NCBI GenBank assembly: GCA_022508785.1
Contig: JAFLUN010000009.1
Location: forward strand, 1 to 38,222
Origin: Oscillospiraceae bacterium
Lineage (GTDB): Bacteria; Bacillota; Clostridia; Oscillospirales; Acutalibacteraceae
Length of the DNA stretch: 38,222 bases
Direction: 5' to 3'
Below are positions 8,549-19,100 of this stretch, in pieces (within the stretch, counting starts at the first letter, position 1; each line of letters begins with the position of its first letter). Both the position numbers and the translations under genes were made by a program. A model generated the notes under the pieces. That model did not search any database and had not been told where the DNA came from. It was given only the letters and a program-made list of their open reading frames with translations.

Positions 8549-10285
8549 TTGAAAAAACTAATGCTTGGCAATGAAGCCATTGCCCGCGGTCTTTACGAAG
8601 CAGGTGTTAAGGTAGTTTCAAGCTACCCGGGTACACCTTCAACCGAAATTACGGAATTTGCCGCAAAATATGATGAAATATACTGTGAATGGGCGCCCAA
8701 TGAAAAGGTTGCCGCAGAGGTTGCCTTCGGCGCGTCACTCAGGGGTGTCAGAAGCGCTTGCGCTATGAAGCACGTTGGTCTTAACGTTGCCGCTGACCCG
8801 TTATTCACACTTTCATACACGGGAGTTAACGGCGGTATGGTCCTGTTTGTAGCCGATGACCCTGCAATGCACTCTTCACAGAATGAGCAGGATTCACGCC
8901 ACTACGCCATTGCCGCAAAGGTTCCGATGTTAGAGCCTGCAGATTCGGCAGAGGCAAAGGATTTTGTTAAAGAGGCTTACCGTATTTCAGAAGAGTACGA
9001 CACTCCCGTAATTCTCCGAATGTGCACAAGAATTGCACATTCTCAGGGAAGCGTCGAGCTTTGCGAAAGAGAAGAATTGGATTTGCCACCGTATGAAAAA
9101 AATCCGCAGAAATACATAATGGCACCTGCAAACGCCGTTAAGCGCCACCCCTTTGTTGAGGAAAGAACAAAGCTTCTTTCCAAGCTCGGCGAAACGAGTT
9201 CTTTAAACCGTGTTGAAAAGGCAGACGGCGAAATCGGCATTATCTGCTCCGGCACTTGCTACAATTATGTTAAAGAGGTTTTCGGAGACAGTGTTTCCGT
9301 ATTAAAGCTGGGTCTTGTAAATCCAATGCCTGTTGAGTTAATTAAAGATTTTGCCGCAGGCGTTCAAAAGCTTTATGTTATTGAAGAGCTTGACCCGATT
9401 ATTGAAACACATCTTAATACAATAGGTGTAAAATGTATCGGTAAGGAAATGTTCTCCATACTCGGCGAATTTAATCAAAATACTATTCGTAAAGCATTTG
9501 ATATTCCCGTTCCCGAAAACACAGCTACTGATACGCCTATCCCCGTCCGTCCGCCCGTTATGTGCGCAGGCTGCCCCCACCGCGGACTGTTCTACACACT
9601 TGCAAAGCATAAAATCACTGCTCTCGGTGACATTGGCTGCTATACTCTGGGCAGTGCCGCCCCCTTGTTTGCTCTTGATTCAACTCTTTGTATGGGTGCT
9701 TCCGTTTCCGGAATACACGGATTTAATAAAGCAGGCGGAAAAGACAGCGAAAAGAAAACGGTTTGCGTTATCGGTGATTCCACCTTTATGCACTCAGGCA
9801 TTACGGGTCTTGTAAATATTGCTTACAACGCTTCAAACTCAACCGTTATTATACTTGATAACTCCATTACGGGTATGACGGGGCATCAGCAGAACCCCAC
9901 GACAGGCTACAACATAAAGGGTGAGCCTGCCGCCGCTGTTAATCTCGAAAATCTTTGCCGTTCAATAGGAATTGAAAGGGTAAGAGTTGTTGACCCGTAT
10001 AACCTTAAAGAATGTGAAGACGCTATCCTTGAAGAGCTTGCAATTGAGGCTCCCTCGGTAATCATTTCAAGAAGACCGTGTATGCTTCTCAAATACGTTA
10101 AGGCAAAGTCTCCCGTTACGGTAATCGAGGATAAATGCGTTGGCTGTAAAATGTGCATGAAAATCGGTTGCCCTGCTATCAGCATAAAGAATAAAAAGGC
10201 GCATATTGACTTTACTCAGTGCGTAGGCTGTGACGTATGCACCCAGATGTGCAAGTTTGATGCTATTGACAAGGGGGACAGATAA
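8549..10285 (+). CDS. iorA: Indolepyruvate ferredoxin oxidoreductase alpha subunit (TTG start at 8549 after AGGTGAT; the track's 8540 GTG overlaps that RBS)
   Basis: KLMLGNEAIARGLYEAGVKVVSSYPGTPSTEI; CAGCPHRGLFYTL; ALGDIGCYTLG; GDSTFMHSGITGL; C-terminal 2x[4Fe-4S] CVGCKMCMKIGCP / CVGCDVCTQMCKFDA. Confidence 0.95.
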   Translation: MKKLMLGNEAIARGLYEAGVKVVSSYPGTPSTEITEFAAKYDEIYCEWAPNEKVAAEVAFGASLRGVRSACAMKHVGLNVAADPLFTLSYTGVNGGMVLFVADDPAMHSSQNEQDSRHYAIAAKVPMLEPADSAEAKDFVKEAYRISEEYDTPVILRMCTRIAHSQGSVELCEREELDLPPYEKNPQKYIMAPANAVKRHPFVEERTKLLSKLGETSSLNRVEKADGEIGIICSGTCYNYVKEVFGDSVSVLKLGLVNPMPVELIKDFAAGVQKLYVIEELDPIIETHLNTIGVKCIGKEMFSILGEFNQNTIRKAFDIPVPENTATDTPIPVRPPVMCAGCPHRGLFYTLAKHKITALGDIGCYTLGSAAPLFALDSTLCMGASVSGIHGFNKAGGKDSEKKTVCVIGDSTFMHSGITGLVNIAYNASNSTVIILDNSITGMTGHQQNPTTGYNIKGEPAAAVNLENLCRSIGIERVRVVDPYNLKECEDAILEELAIEAPSVIISRRPCMLLKYVKAKSPVTVIEDKCVGCKMCMKIGCPAISIKNKKAHIDFTQCVGCDVCTQMCKFDAIDKGDR

Positions 10286-10858
10286 ATGAGTACCAAGAAC
10301 ATTATGATTGTCGGCGTAGGCGGTCAGGGAAGCCTTTTGGCAAGTAAACTTTTAGGCTCTTTGCTTACAGACGAGGGGTATGACGTAAAGGTAAGCGAGG
10401 TTCACGGTATGAGCCAGCGAGGCGGTTCGGTTGTAACGTACGTCCGTTTCGGCGACAAGGTTTACTCCCCCGTTATTTCCGAGGGCGAGGCAGACGTTAT
10501 CGTTTCATTTGAAAAAATTGAAGCGGCAAGGCACCTTGCTTGCCTTAAAAAAGACGGTAAAATCATTGTAAACACTCAGGAAATCGACCCAATGCCCGTT
10601 ATTACGGGTGCGGCGGAATATCCGCACGGTATAATCGAAGAGATTAAATCAAAGGGTGTTTTTGTTGACGCTATTGACGCGCTCGACCTTGCAAAGCAGG
10701 CAGGCAACGCAAAAAGCGTTAATATAGTCCTTATGGGCAGAGTTGCTAAATATTTCGATATCCCTTATGAGAAATGGATTGCGGCTATTGAGAAAATCGT
10801 TAAACCGCAGTTTGTTGAAATAAACAAAAAAGCCTTTGAATTAGGCTATAGTATGTAA
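10286..10858 (+). CDS. iorB: Indolepyruvate ferredoxin oxidoreductase beta subunit
   Basis: IMIVGVGGQGSLLASKLLG...VSEVHGMSQRGGSVVTYVRFG, typical IorB/POR gamma domain; adjacent to iorA. Confidence 0.94.
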   Translation: MSTKNIMIVGVGGQGSLLASKLLGSLLTDEGYDVKVSEVHGMSQRGGSVVTYVRFGDKVYSPVISEGEADVIVSFEKIEAARHLACLKKDGKIIVNTQEIDPMPVITGAAEYPHGIIEEIKSKGVFVDAIDALDLAKQAGNAKSVNIVLMGRVAKYFDIPYEKWIAAIEKIVKPQFVEINKKAFELGYSM

Positions 10859-10874
10859 GTAAAGGAGCAACGTT

Positions 10875-12185
10875 ATGGCACAAAGCTATTATCAACCCGA
10901 AATTGAAACCGCATCAAGGGAAAAAATCCTTGAAATCCAAAACGAAAAAATCGTAAAGCAGGTTCGTCACGTATATGACAACGTGCCTTATTACAGAAAG
11001 CTTATGGATGAAAAAGGCGTTACACCTGACGACATTAAGAGTGTTGACGACATTAAAAAGCTCCCCTTCTTAACAAAGGCTGACCTTCGTGACGCTTACC
11101 CTTACGGGCTTCTCGGCACAGACCTTAAAAACTGCGTTCGTATTCAGTCAACCTCAGGTACAACGGGCAAAAGAGTTGTTGCGTTCTACACTCAAGAGGA
11201 TATTGACATTTGGGAGGATTGCTGTGCCCGTGCTATTGTTGCCGCAGGCGGTACAAACGAAGATGTTTGCCAGGTTTGCTACGGCTACGGACTTTTCACA
11301 GGCGGCCCCGGTCTTAACGGCGGCTCTCACAAGGTAGGCTGCCTTACACTGCCTATGTCATCTGGCAACACGGAGCGTCAAATTCAGTTTATGATGGACC
11401 TTGGCTCTACCATTCTTTGCTGTACTCCTTCATACGCCGCATACATAGGTGAATCCCTTGCAGAAGCAGGATATAAGCCTGAAGATAACAAATTAAAGGC
11501 AGGTATTTTCGGCGCTGAGCCCTGGACTGAAGAAATGAGAAGAAGCATTGAAAAGAGCCTCGGCATTAAAGCATACGATATTTACGGACTTACCGAAACC
11601 AGCGGTCCCGGCGTATCCTTTGAATGCAGTGAGCAGACAGGTATGCACATAAACGAAGACCATTTCTATGCGGAAATAATCGACCCTGACACAGGCGAGG
11701 TTCTTCCCGAAGGCTCAAAGGGCGAGCTTGTATTTACATCCCTTGACAAAGAGGCTTTCCCACTTCTTCGTTACAGAACGAGAGATATATGCGTTCTTAC
11801 CCGTAAAAAATGCTCCTGCGGCAGAACTCACGTTAAAATGAGCAAGCCTATGGGCAGAAGTGACGATATGCTTATTATCAGAGGCGTTAACGTATTCCCC
11901 AGCCAGATAGAAACCGTTCTTCTTAACGAAGGGTACACACCCAACTATCAGATTATAGTTGACAGAGTAAACAACACCGACACTATTGACATAAACATTG
12001 AGCTTACCCCCGAACAGTTCTCTGACAAGGTAAGCGATACTCAGGCAAGGGAAAAGGCTTTGGAAAGCGCAATGCGTACAATGCTGGGCATTGGCCCGAA
12101 GGTACACTTAGTACCGCCTAAATCAGTTGTCCGCAGTGAAGGAAAGGCTGTAAGAGTAATTGATAAGCGTAAGCTTCATGATTAA
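10875..12185 (+). CDS. paaK: Phenylacetate-CoA ligase family protein
   Basis: VRHVYDNVPYYRKLMDEKGV, IQSTSGTTGKRVVAFYT, AYDIYGLTETSGPGVSFEC, LRYRTRDICVL, GRSDDMLIIRGVNVFPSQIE. Confidence 0.93.
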   Translation: MAQSYYQPEIETASREKILEIQNEKIVKQVRHVYDNVPYYRKLMDEKGVTPDDIKSVDDIKKLPFLTKADLRDAYPYGLLGTDLKNCVRIQSTSGTTGKRVVAFYTQEDIDIWEDCCARAIVAAGGTNEDVCQVCYGYGLFTGGPGLNGGSHKVGCLTLPMSSGNTERQIQFMMDLGSTILCCTPSYAAYIGESLAEAGYKPEDNKLKAGIFGAEPWTEEMRRSIEKSLGIKAYDIYGLTETSGPGVSFECSEQTGMHINEDHFYAEIIDPDTGEVLPEGSKGELVFTSLDKEAFPLLRYRTRDICVLTRKKCSCGRTHVKMSKPMGRSDDMLIIRGVNVFPSQIETVLLNEGYTPNYQIIVDRVNNTDTIDINIELTPEQFSDKVSDTQAREKALESAMRTMLGIGPKVHLVPPKSVVRSEGKAVRVIDKRKLHD

Positions 12186-12200
12186 AAAAGGAGTAAAACT

Positions 12201-12620
12201 ATGGCTATAAATCAGTTATCTGTATTTGTTGAAAACAAACCCGGCAAACTTTTAGACATTGTAAAAGCTTTATCATCAGCACAAATCAACATCCGTGCAA
12301 TGAGCATTGCCGATACAAAAGATTTCGGCATTCTTCGTTTAATCGTATCAGATACCGACAAGGCGAAAGACGTTTTGGCAAGTGACTGCATTGTTACCGT
12401 TACACCCGTTATTGCCGCTGAAATGAGCGACAAGGCAGGCGCACTGTCAAGCATTTTGGAAGATTTCAGTTATGAAAATATCAACATTGAATACATGTAT
12501 GCTTTCACTGCTTCAACCGCTTTGGGCGCTTACGTTGTTCTCCGCGTTGATGACAATGATGCCGCTGAAAGAGTTCTTAAAAGCAAGGGTATTTCAGTGC
12601 TTGAAAATATGTCTATCTGA
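12201..12620 (+). CDS. Double-ACT-domain protein
   Basis: INQLSVFVENKPGKLLDIVKALSSAQINIRAMSIADT and SDKAGALSSILEDFSYENINIEYMYAF repeats; same operon. Confidence 0.9.
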   Translation: MAINQLSVFVENKPGKLLDIVKALSSAQINIRAMSIADTKDFGILRLIVSDTDKAKDVLASDCIVTVTPVIAAEMSDKAGALSSILEDFSYENINIEYMYAFTASTALGAYVVLRVDDNDAAERVLKSKGISVLENMSI

Positions 12621-12640
12621 GAAAATATAATTTAAGACTT

Positions 12641-12678
12641 AAAAAATCAGTCTTCTTTTTACAGGGGCTGATTTTTTT
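12641..12678 (+). terminator. Terminator closing the aryl-acid operon
   Basis: AAAAAATCAG-17 nt-CTGATTTTTTT. Confidence 0.7.
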
Positions 12679-12736
12679 GTTTTCAAAAAGAAAAATATAT
12701 GATAAAATAAGTGCAGTAAATTTAGGAGATGATTTA

Positions 12737-13249
12737 ATGGAATTTTCGCAAGTTTTAAAAAAGCGTTACTCTTGCAAAAAATACGACGGTCGAAAAATAA
12801 GCCAAGAACAGTTAAATTACATTCTTGAAGCAGGGCGGCTTGCTCCCACTGCAAAAAACTCACAGGAACAGCGCATATATGTAGTTGAAAGTGACGAGGC
12901 TTTAGCAAAAATTGACGCCGCCACCCCCTGCCGCTACAATGCAGGCACGGTTTTGGTTGTTGCTTTTGATAAAAACGGAGCTTATAATTACCCTCGCTCA
13001 ACCCGTGATTCAGGAGTTGAAGATGCAACCATTGTTGCAACGCAGATGATTTTAGCGGCCGCCGACATTGGCGTTGACAGCTGTTGGATAAACAATTTTA
13101 ATCCCGAAGAGCTTAAAGCTGCTTTAGGACTTCCCGAAACACAGGAAATACTTATGTTAATGGACTTAGGATTTGCCGCAGAAGACGCAGGTCCGCTCCC
13201 CAATCACACAAGCCGTAAAGACCTCTGTGAAACCGTAAGCTATATATAA
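12737..13249 (+). CDS. Nitroreductase family protein (start re-assigned to 12737 after TTTAGGAGATGATTTA)
   Basis: MEFSQVLKKRYSCKKYDGRKISQEQLNYILEAGRLAPTAKNSQEQRIYVV...; IVATQMILAAADIGVDSCWINNFN. Confidence 0.88.
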   Translation: MEFSQVLKKRYSCKKYDGRKISQEQLNYILEAGRLAPTAKNSQEQRIYVVESDEALAKIDAATPCRYNAGTVLVVAFDKNGAYNYPRSTRDSGVEDATIVATQMILAAADIGVDSCWINNFNPEELKAALGLPETQEILMLMDLGFAAEDAGPLPNHTSRKDLCETVSYI

Positions 13250-13279
13250 AATCAAAAATACTTAAAATGCAACGGTGAA

Positions 13280-13305
13280 TTGACAAATTGCCAACCGCAG
13301 TTGGT
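13280..13305 (+). promoter_or_regulatory. Candidate -35 plus operator palindrome upstream of the XRE gene
   Basis: TTGACA at 13280 followed by CCAAC-CGCA-GTTGG (13291-13304). Confidence 0.45.
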
Positions 13306-13367
13306 AGACTGCAACCCTTTAAAGCTATACAATTTTGTCATAAAATTTTGCATCGGAGGATGAATTT

Positions 13368-14366
13368 ATGATTTTAGCTGACAAAATAATCAACGAAAGG
13401 AAAAAGAACGGGTGGTCTCAGGAAGAGCTTGCAGGAATGCTGGGCGTTTCAAGACAGTCAATTTCAAAATGGGAAGGCGCACAGGCTGTTCCTGATTTAC
13501 AAAGAATATTAAAAATGGCAGAGATTTTCGGTGTGTCGACTGATTATCTGCTTAAAGATGAATTTGAACCGGAAAATGCTTTACCTGAAAGCTATTCCAA
13601 AAATCCTGAAGCTGACAGCCCCGATTTCCGAACCGTTACGCTGAACGAAGCCGATGAATTTTTAAAAATTCAGGAAAAAACTGCATCATTAACGGCACTT
13701 GGCGTTTCGCTTTGTATTATTTCCCCTGCGCTTTTAATTTTCCTTGCAGGATTTATTGAATACAACAGCAGTTCAGAAAACCTTTGTGTAGCTTTAGGTC
13801 TTGTAGCTTTGCTTGTATTAGTTGCGATTGCAGTATTTTTATTCATATCAAGCTCGTCAAAAAATCAGGAATATGAATTCCTTGAAAAAGAAGTTTTTGA
13901 AACTGCCTACGGCGTTACGGGCATGGTTAAAGAAAAGCAAAAAAGCTACGCTCCCACACACTCGGCACGCTTGTCATTAGGCGTTATGCTTTGCATATTA
14001 AGCGTTATTCCGCTTATTTCGCTGGCAATATTTTTTGAAGATAAGGAGTATATTCTTACCGCTTCAGTGAGTCTTCTCCTGTGTATTGTCGCCGCAGGTG
14101 TAAATTTGATTGTACGAACAAGCATAATCTCAGGCGGATTCAAAAAGCTTTTGCAGGAAAACGATTATTCTGTAAAGCAAAAAAAAGAAAAAGCATATTT
14201 AGATCCGATTGAAACAATTTATTGGACTGTTGTTCTGGCAGGTTACCTTACATGGAGCTTTATTACAAACAAGTGGGGAATAACCTGGATTGTTTGGCCC
14301 ATCGCCGGTGTTCTTTTCTCTGCACTCGTTGCAATCTTAAAGCTTGTTCACCAGAAAAACAATTAA
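13368..14366 (+). CDS. XRE-family HTH regulator with C-terminal transmembrane segments
   Basis: IINERKKNGWSQEELAGMLGVSRQSISKWEGAQAVPDLQRILKMAEIFGVSTDYLLK; four or more hydrophobic segments. Confidence 0.9.
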   Translation: MILADKIINERKKNGWSQEELAGMLGVSRQSISKWEGAQAVPDLQRILKMAEIFGVSTDYLLKDEFEPENALPESYSKNPEADSPDFRTVTLNEADEFLKIQEKTASLTALGVSLCIISPALLIFLAGFIEYNSSSENLCVALGLVALLVLVAIAVFLFISSSSKNQEYEFLEKEVFETAYGVTGMVKEKQKSYAPTHSARLSLGVMLCILSVIPLISLAIFFEDKEYILTASVSLLLCIVAAGVNLIVRTSIISGGFKKLLQENDYSVKQKKEKAYLDPIETIYWTVVLAGYLTWSFITNKWGITWIVWPIAGVLFSALVAILKLVHQKNN

Positions 14367-14505
14367 ATAAATGTTCCTTTACTATATTAAACAACCTTGC
14401 AAGTTTCCTGAGGCTGTTTTAAAATATACTGTGATTTCTATCAAGTAACGAACTGATAACATTAAACATAACATAAAAGTGGATTAAATTATCGGAGGAA
14501 TAATT

Positions 14506-15282
14506 ATGACACTTTTAACCGTACAGGGGCTTCTTATTCCGCTTTTCGGAACAGCTTTGGGAGCCGCGTGCGTTTTGTTTATGAAAAAATGTTTCAGCAG
14601 TAACCTTCAAAAAAGTTTAATGGGCTTTGCGGCAGGAGTAATGGTTGCCGCATCTGTTTGGAGCTTACTTATCCCGTCAATTGAACAGTCACGGCATTTG
14701 GGGAAATTGGCATTCTTCCCTGCAGTATTGGGTTTTTGCATAGGAATGATTTCTCTTATGCTTATAGATAAAGTAACAGATAAAATACAAAAAAGCACAG
14801 AAAGTTACGAAAGCTCTTATTTCAGGAAAACTACGATGCTCGTTCTTGCAGTTGTGCTTCACAATATCCCTGAGGGAATGGCGGTGGGCGCAGTCTATGC
14901 CAATGCAATTTCCTGCAAAGAAAATGTCGCTTTTTCCGCCGCTTTCGTTTTAGCCATGGGAATAGCAATACAAAACCTACCTGAGGGAGCAATAATTTCC
15001 ATGCCCTTAGCCGCCCGCGGTATAGCTAAAGGCAAAGCATTTTTTTACGGCTTCCTTTCAGGTGCCGTAGAGCCTGTGGCAGGACTTATGACCATTCTTC
15101 TCTCAGCGCTTATTATCCCCGTTTTGCCGTATCTTCTTGCGTTTGCGGCAGGTGCTATGATATATGTGGTTGTGAAAGAGCTTGTTCCTGAAATCAGTGA
15201 GGGGCGACACTTCGTGAGCGGCAATTTAATGTTTATGCTTGGGTTTTCGCTAATGATGGCTTTAGATGTTGCATTAGGATAA
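14506..15282 (+). CDS. ZIP family divalent metal transporter
   Basis: LAVVLHNIPEGMAVGAVYA and LAMGIAIQNLPEGAIISMPLA metal-site helices. Confidence 0.93.
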   Translation: MTLLTVQGLLIPLFGTALGAACVLFMKKCFSSNLQKSLMGFAAGVMVAASVWSLLIPSIEQSRHLGKLAFFPAVLGFCIGMISLMLIDKVTDKIQKSTESYESSYFRKTTMLVLAVVLHNIPEGMAVGAVYANAISCKENVAFSAAFVLAMGIAIQNLPEGAIISMPLAARGIAKGKAFFYGFLSGAVEPVAGLMTILLSALIIPVLPYLLAFAAGAMIYVVVKELVPEISEGRHFVSGNLMFMLGFSLMMALDVALG

Positions 15283-15422
15283 AATATGTAATTTTTAAGT
15301 TTTATTTTTAAAATCAATTTACGGTTTTGCTGTATTTTTATAAAATTCTCTCAAACTCAACCTTTGGTATGTGTATTTTGTACTGATTTTTTGATATCCT
15401 TGTAAATGAAAGGAGGACAAAT

Positions 15423-16031
15423 ATGGATCAAATCAAAATTGGTATGTTCATAGCTTCATTGCGGAAAGAAAAGGGGCTTACGCAGGCCGCCTTGGCTGAG
15501 AAGCTTAACATTACCGACAGAGCAGTTTCAAAATGGGAAAGAGGTATATCGTTGCCTGATTCATCCACGATGCTTCCCCTTTGCGAAATACTCGGCATCA
15601 ATGTTAACGAATTACTTACAGGAGAGAGAATTGATATGGAAAATTATAACAAAAAAGCTGAAGAAATTATACTTGAAATGACACGAATGAAAGAGCAAAG
15701 AGATAAAGAACTCTTATCGTTGGAAATATTTATAGGCGTTCTTGTAACCGTTATTTTTCTCGTTTGCATATTAACAGCGTCATTTGCTGACATTCAAACG
15801 CCTTTCAGAGTTTTACTGATTATCACAGGAATTGTTCAGTTTATTATCGGTATGATGTACGGACTGAGAATTGAACAGGTTGCAGGATATTATGAATGCC
15901 AAAAATGCCATCATAAATTCGTGCCTACGTTCAATCAAGTTTTTTTGGCAATGCATATTAACAGAACAAGATATATGAAATGCCCCGAGTGCCATAAAAA
16001 ATCATGGTGCAAGAAACGAATTTCCAAATAA
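15423..16031 (+). CDS. XRE-family HTH regulator with two TMs and C-terminal zinc ribbon
   Basis: LRKEKGLTQAALAEKLNITDRAVSKWERGISLPDSSTMLPLCEILGINVNELL; CQKCHHKF...CPECHKKSWC. Confidence 0.88.
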   Translation: MDQIKIGMFIASLRKEKGLTQAALAEKLNITDRAVSKWERGISLPDSSTMLPLCEILGINVNELLTGERIDMENYNKKAEEIILEMTRMKEQRDKELLSLEIFIGVLVTVIFLVCILTASFADIQTPFRVLLIITGIVQFIIGMMYGLRIEQVAGYYECQKCHHKFVPTFNQVFLAMHINRTRYMKCPECHKKSWCKKRISK

Positions 16032-16058
16032 AATCGAAATATAATATTGCTTTAAGCA

Positions 16059-16100
16059 TAAAAAAATTGAGATGCCCAATAATATGGACATCTCTTTTTT
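16059..16100. terminator. Bidirectional terminator between convergent genes
   Basis: AAAAAATTGAGATGCCCAATAATATGGACATCTCTTTTTT. Confidence 0.75.
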
Positions 16101-16113
16101 AGTTTGATTTTTA

Positions 16114-19100
16114 TTACGGGAATATGTTAACGCCGTTCAAATACAACTCAAGATAAAGTGCGTCTATGGCGTCAACAACACCGTCGCCGTTCATATCGGC
16201 ATTTTTCTTTTGAAGCTCCGAAAGCGTATTGAGGCATTGGATGTTTTCAACCATTAAGTAGTAATCGTCATAGTCAACGTCACCGTCAAGGTCAACGTCG
16301 CCCATCAATTCCATGCCTTTACAAAGGTCTATATTCTGTTCCGTATCACCTGATACGTAAACATAAGTACGGAACACCTCGTGACCGTCACATTCGGCTA
16401 CTAAGATGAATGCACCGTTTTCTACACCGTCGAATAAATACGAACCGTCAGCTGTGCTTACTACCTTTTTACCTATAAGACTGCCAGTACTGTAATCATA
16501 AATTTTAACGGTTACCGTGTCAATTCCTTCAGGAGCCGCAAGTGTAACGGTGCCGTATAGGCTTGCACCCGTTTTCTGCTGTTTATCAAGAATAACGCTG
16601 TAAACAGGGCTTTCATAGCTTTCAACTCCGTATTTGTTTACGGCTTTGAATTTGTAGTCAGCTATAATGCTCTCGGAAAGAGTTAACGTATTACCCGAAA
16701 TTTCAGTCCAGCCGTTGCCGTTATCGTAATAATAAGTAACCTCCTGCCCGTCAGGATTTGAAAGAGTGAAGGTAATATCGTTACCCGTGCGGATACCTAT
16801 TGCACCTTCAACAGTAACCTGGAGCACCGGCTTGTTGCCCGGATTTGTCAAATCGTAGAAATTATCAATCACGAGTAAATAGTTATATGTTTTAAGGTTA
16901 TTGCCCGTAACCGTAATAAGATAACTTCCGTTTTCGCTTACGGTAAAGTACTCAGCACTCGTAATGTCCTCACCGTTAACGGTAACTGACTTAATGCCTG
17001 CTTCACCGCAGGTGTAATTCAAATACACCTTATACGGGTCAACCGTTATATCCGTTACCTCTTGTGTGGCTTCAACTGTGGGAACGACCGTGTCTATCAT
17101 AACAATATAGCTGTCTGAGGGAGCGCTGGCTGTACCTGCGCCGTTTACTGCCATAAACTGATATTCGGCATAAATATTGTCATAAAGCACGATTTCATTT
17201 CCCGTTGTAATTTCAACCCAACCGTTGCCGTCATTGTAATAATATGTAATGCCTGAAAGCGAGGGCTCAAGCGTTGAAAGGATAAAGGTCATATCCTCGC
17301 CGGTCCAACGGTTAAATGTGCCTTGGAAATCAACACGGATAATCGGAGTTTGAGTGTCAATTTTAACCTCAATTGAAGAAATGTTGCTTTCAAGCGCTGA
17401 GAAAGATACAGTCTTAAACTCGACAAGATGCTCTCCGTCTTCGCTGACAACAACCTCAGGAGCATTCATTGCAGTCCATTCACCGCCGTCAATTCTGTAA
17501 AGATATTCGTAAATACCTGAGAACGCATAGGAGTTAACGGAAATGCTTACTGAGCCGGAAGTCCATTTACCGTTTTCATAAGGCTCACCCTTGCTTACGG
17601 CACTTATTTCAACGTCGGTAGGTTTGTCACCGTCGATAACAAATCCGTCTGAATAAACTATTTCGGATTCATTTCCTGCCTTATCAATTACCCGTACCTC
17701 TACATAGCCTTTAAAATTCGGTGAGAACTGAGGCTTTGCAAGTTCATTATATACTATCCATTCATTTGATACGGGAATACGGTATTCATCAAGCAAACGG
17801 TATTCTATTCTGTCAATACCCGCAATGCCTACGTCATCTGCAGTAACCGTAAGCTCAACTATTTCATTAAAGTAAAGACCGAACTCTTCTTCCGAAAGCT
17901 CACGGGCATTATCGCCTGTCAGCTTATGCTTTAAAGTAAATTCTTTTACAAAGGGAGCGTCACGGTCAATATTATTTACGGATTTAATAAGTGTTTTTGA
18001 AAGACCGTTATTAGCTGTTACTGTAACTGTATAATCGCCATTCTCTGTAACGGTAAACTCTGTACTGCCCGTAATATCCGTGCCGTTTACGGTAATTGAC
18101 TTAATTCCCGAAATACCGACGATAATATTGTCTATTCTGATTTTAAAGTCCTTATTAGTAACTGTATTTATTTCTTTATTAAGGACAAAATACGGCGTAA
18201 CGTCATCACGCTTTGCATCAAAGCCTTCTGTTTCAGCGCTTTCAACGTTTTCGCTGTTTATTGCCTTAAAGTAATATACGTCTTCTAAATTTTCGGTAAT
18301 ATTTAAAGTATTGCCTGAAATAGCTATCCAATCTGAGCTGTCCTCTGTTCTGTAATAATACGTTAATCCGTTAAGCTCATTGGTTGCAGATAAAGTAAAC
18401 GTAATATTATTGGGGGTCCACTCGCCGTCATAGCCGTTTGTGTCAACAGACACCACGGGGATTCCGTAAACAATTACGGGGAACGTAGCCGACGCACTTC
18501 TGCCTTCGTGAGTGTATGTAACGGTTATATTTTGCTCAACATTGTAAAGAGTTGGGTCAAAATCTTCCGTGTGAACTCTGTAATTTTCAACCATTTCCGA
18601 CGGGGCATTTGAATAATTTGCTTTAACCGTGAGATTTTCAAGGTCAAGCTCGGTTTCACCCTCTAAATATCTGTATCTGGGATTTGTAAGCTCAATGCTT
18701 TCAACCTTTTTGGACGCAAGAGTTATTGCAAATACGCCTCGGTAGCTTCTTCCTGCTCTTGTAACGGTTAAAACAATGTATTGCTCCGTATCAAGAATCT
18801 TCGGATTGATTTCAGCAACAGTATAATCCGTAACCTCAACAGTCAGGTCACTGTCCTGATAAAGCTCTGACGTGTCGCCGTAATACTTTTCTATTTCGCT
18901 TCTGTCATAGGTAAGCTCTACCTTAAGACCGCTAAGGTCAAGCTGTGTTTCACCCTCAACGTATTCCGTTCTTGCGGGCGGAGTAACAGTAATGCTTTTC
19001 GGCTCTAATTCTATAATATTTAAATGCTTACTTGTAATAACCTTAGAAGTAGTGGTTCGTCTGCCGTAAAGATAAATGTCGGTTTCGCCCGGATTCAGCG

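Noticed and set aside
9338-9610. Antisense ORFs inside iorA and the other catalytic genes
   Set aside because: All lie opposite strongly conserved enzyme genes and show no independent family signature.
14382-14413. Possible terminator AAACAACC...GGCTGTTTT after the XRE-TM gene
   Set aside because: Stem is short with an internal mismatch and a weak T-tract; not confident enough to list.
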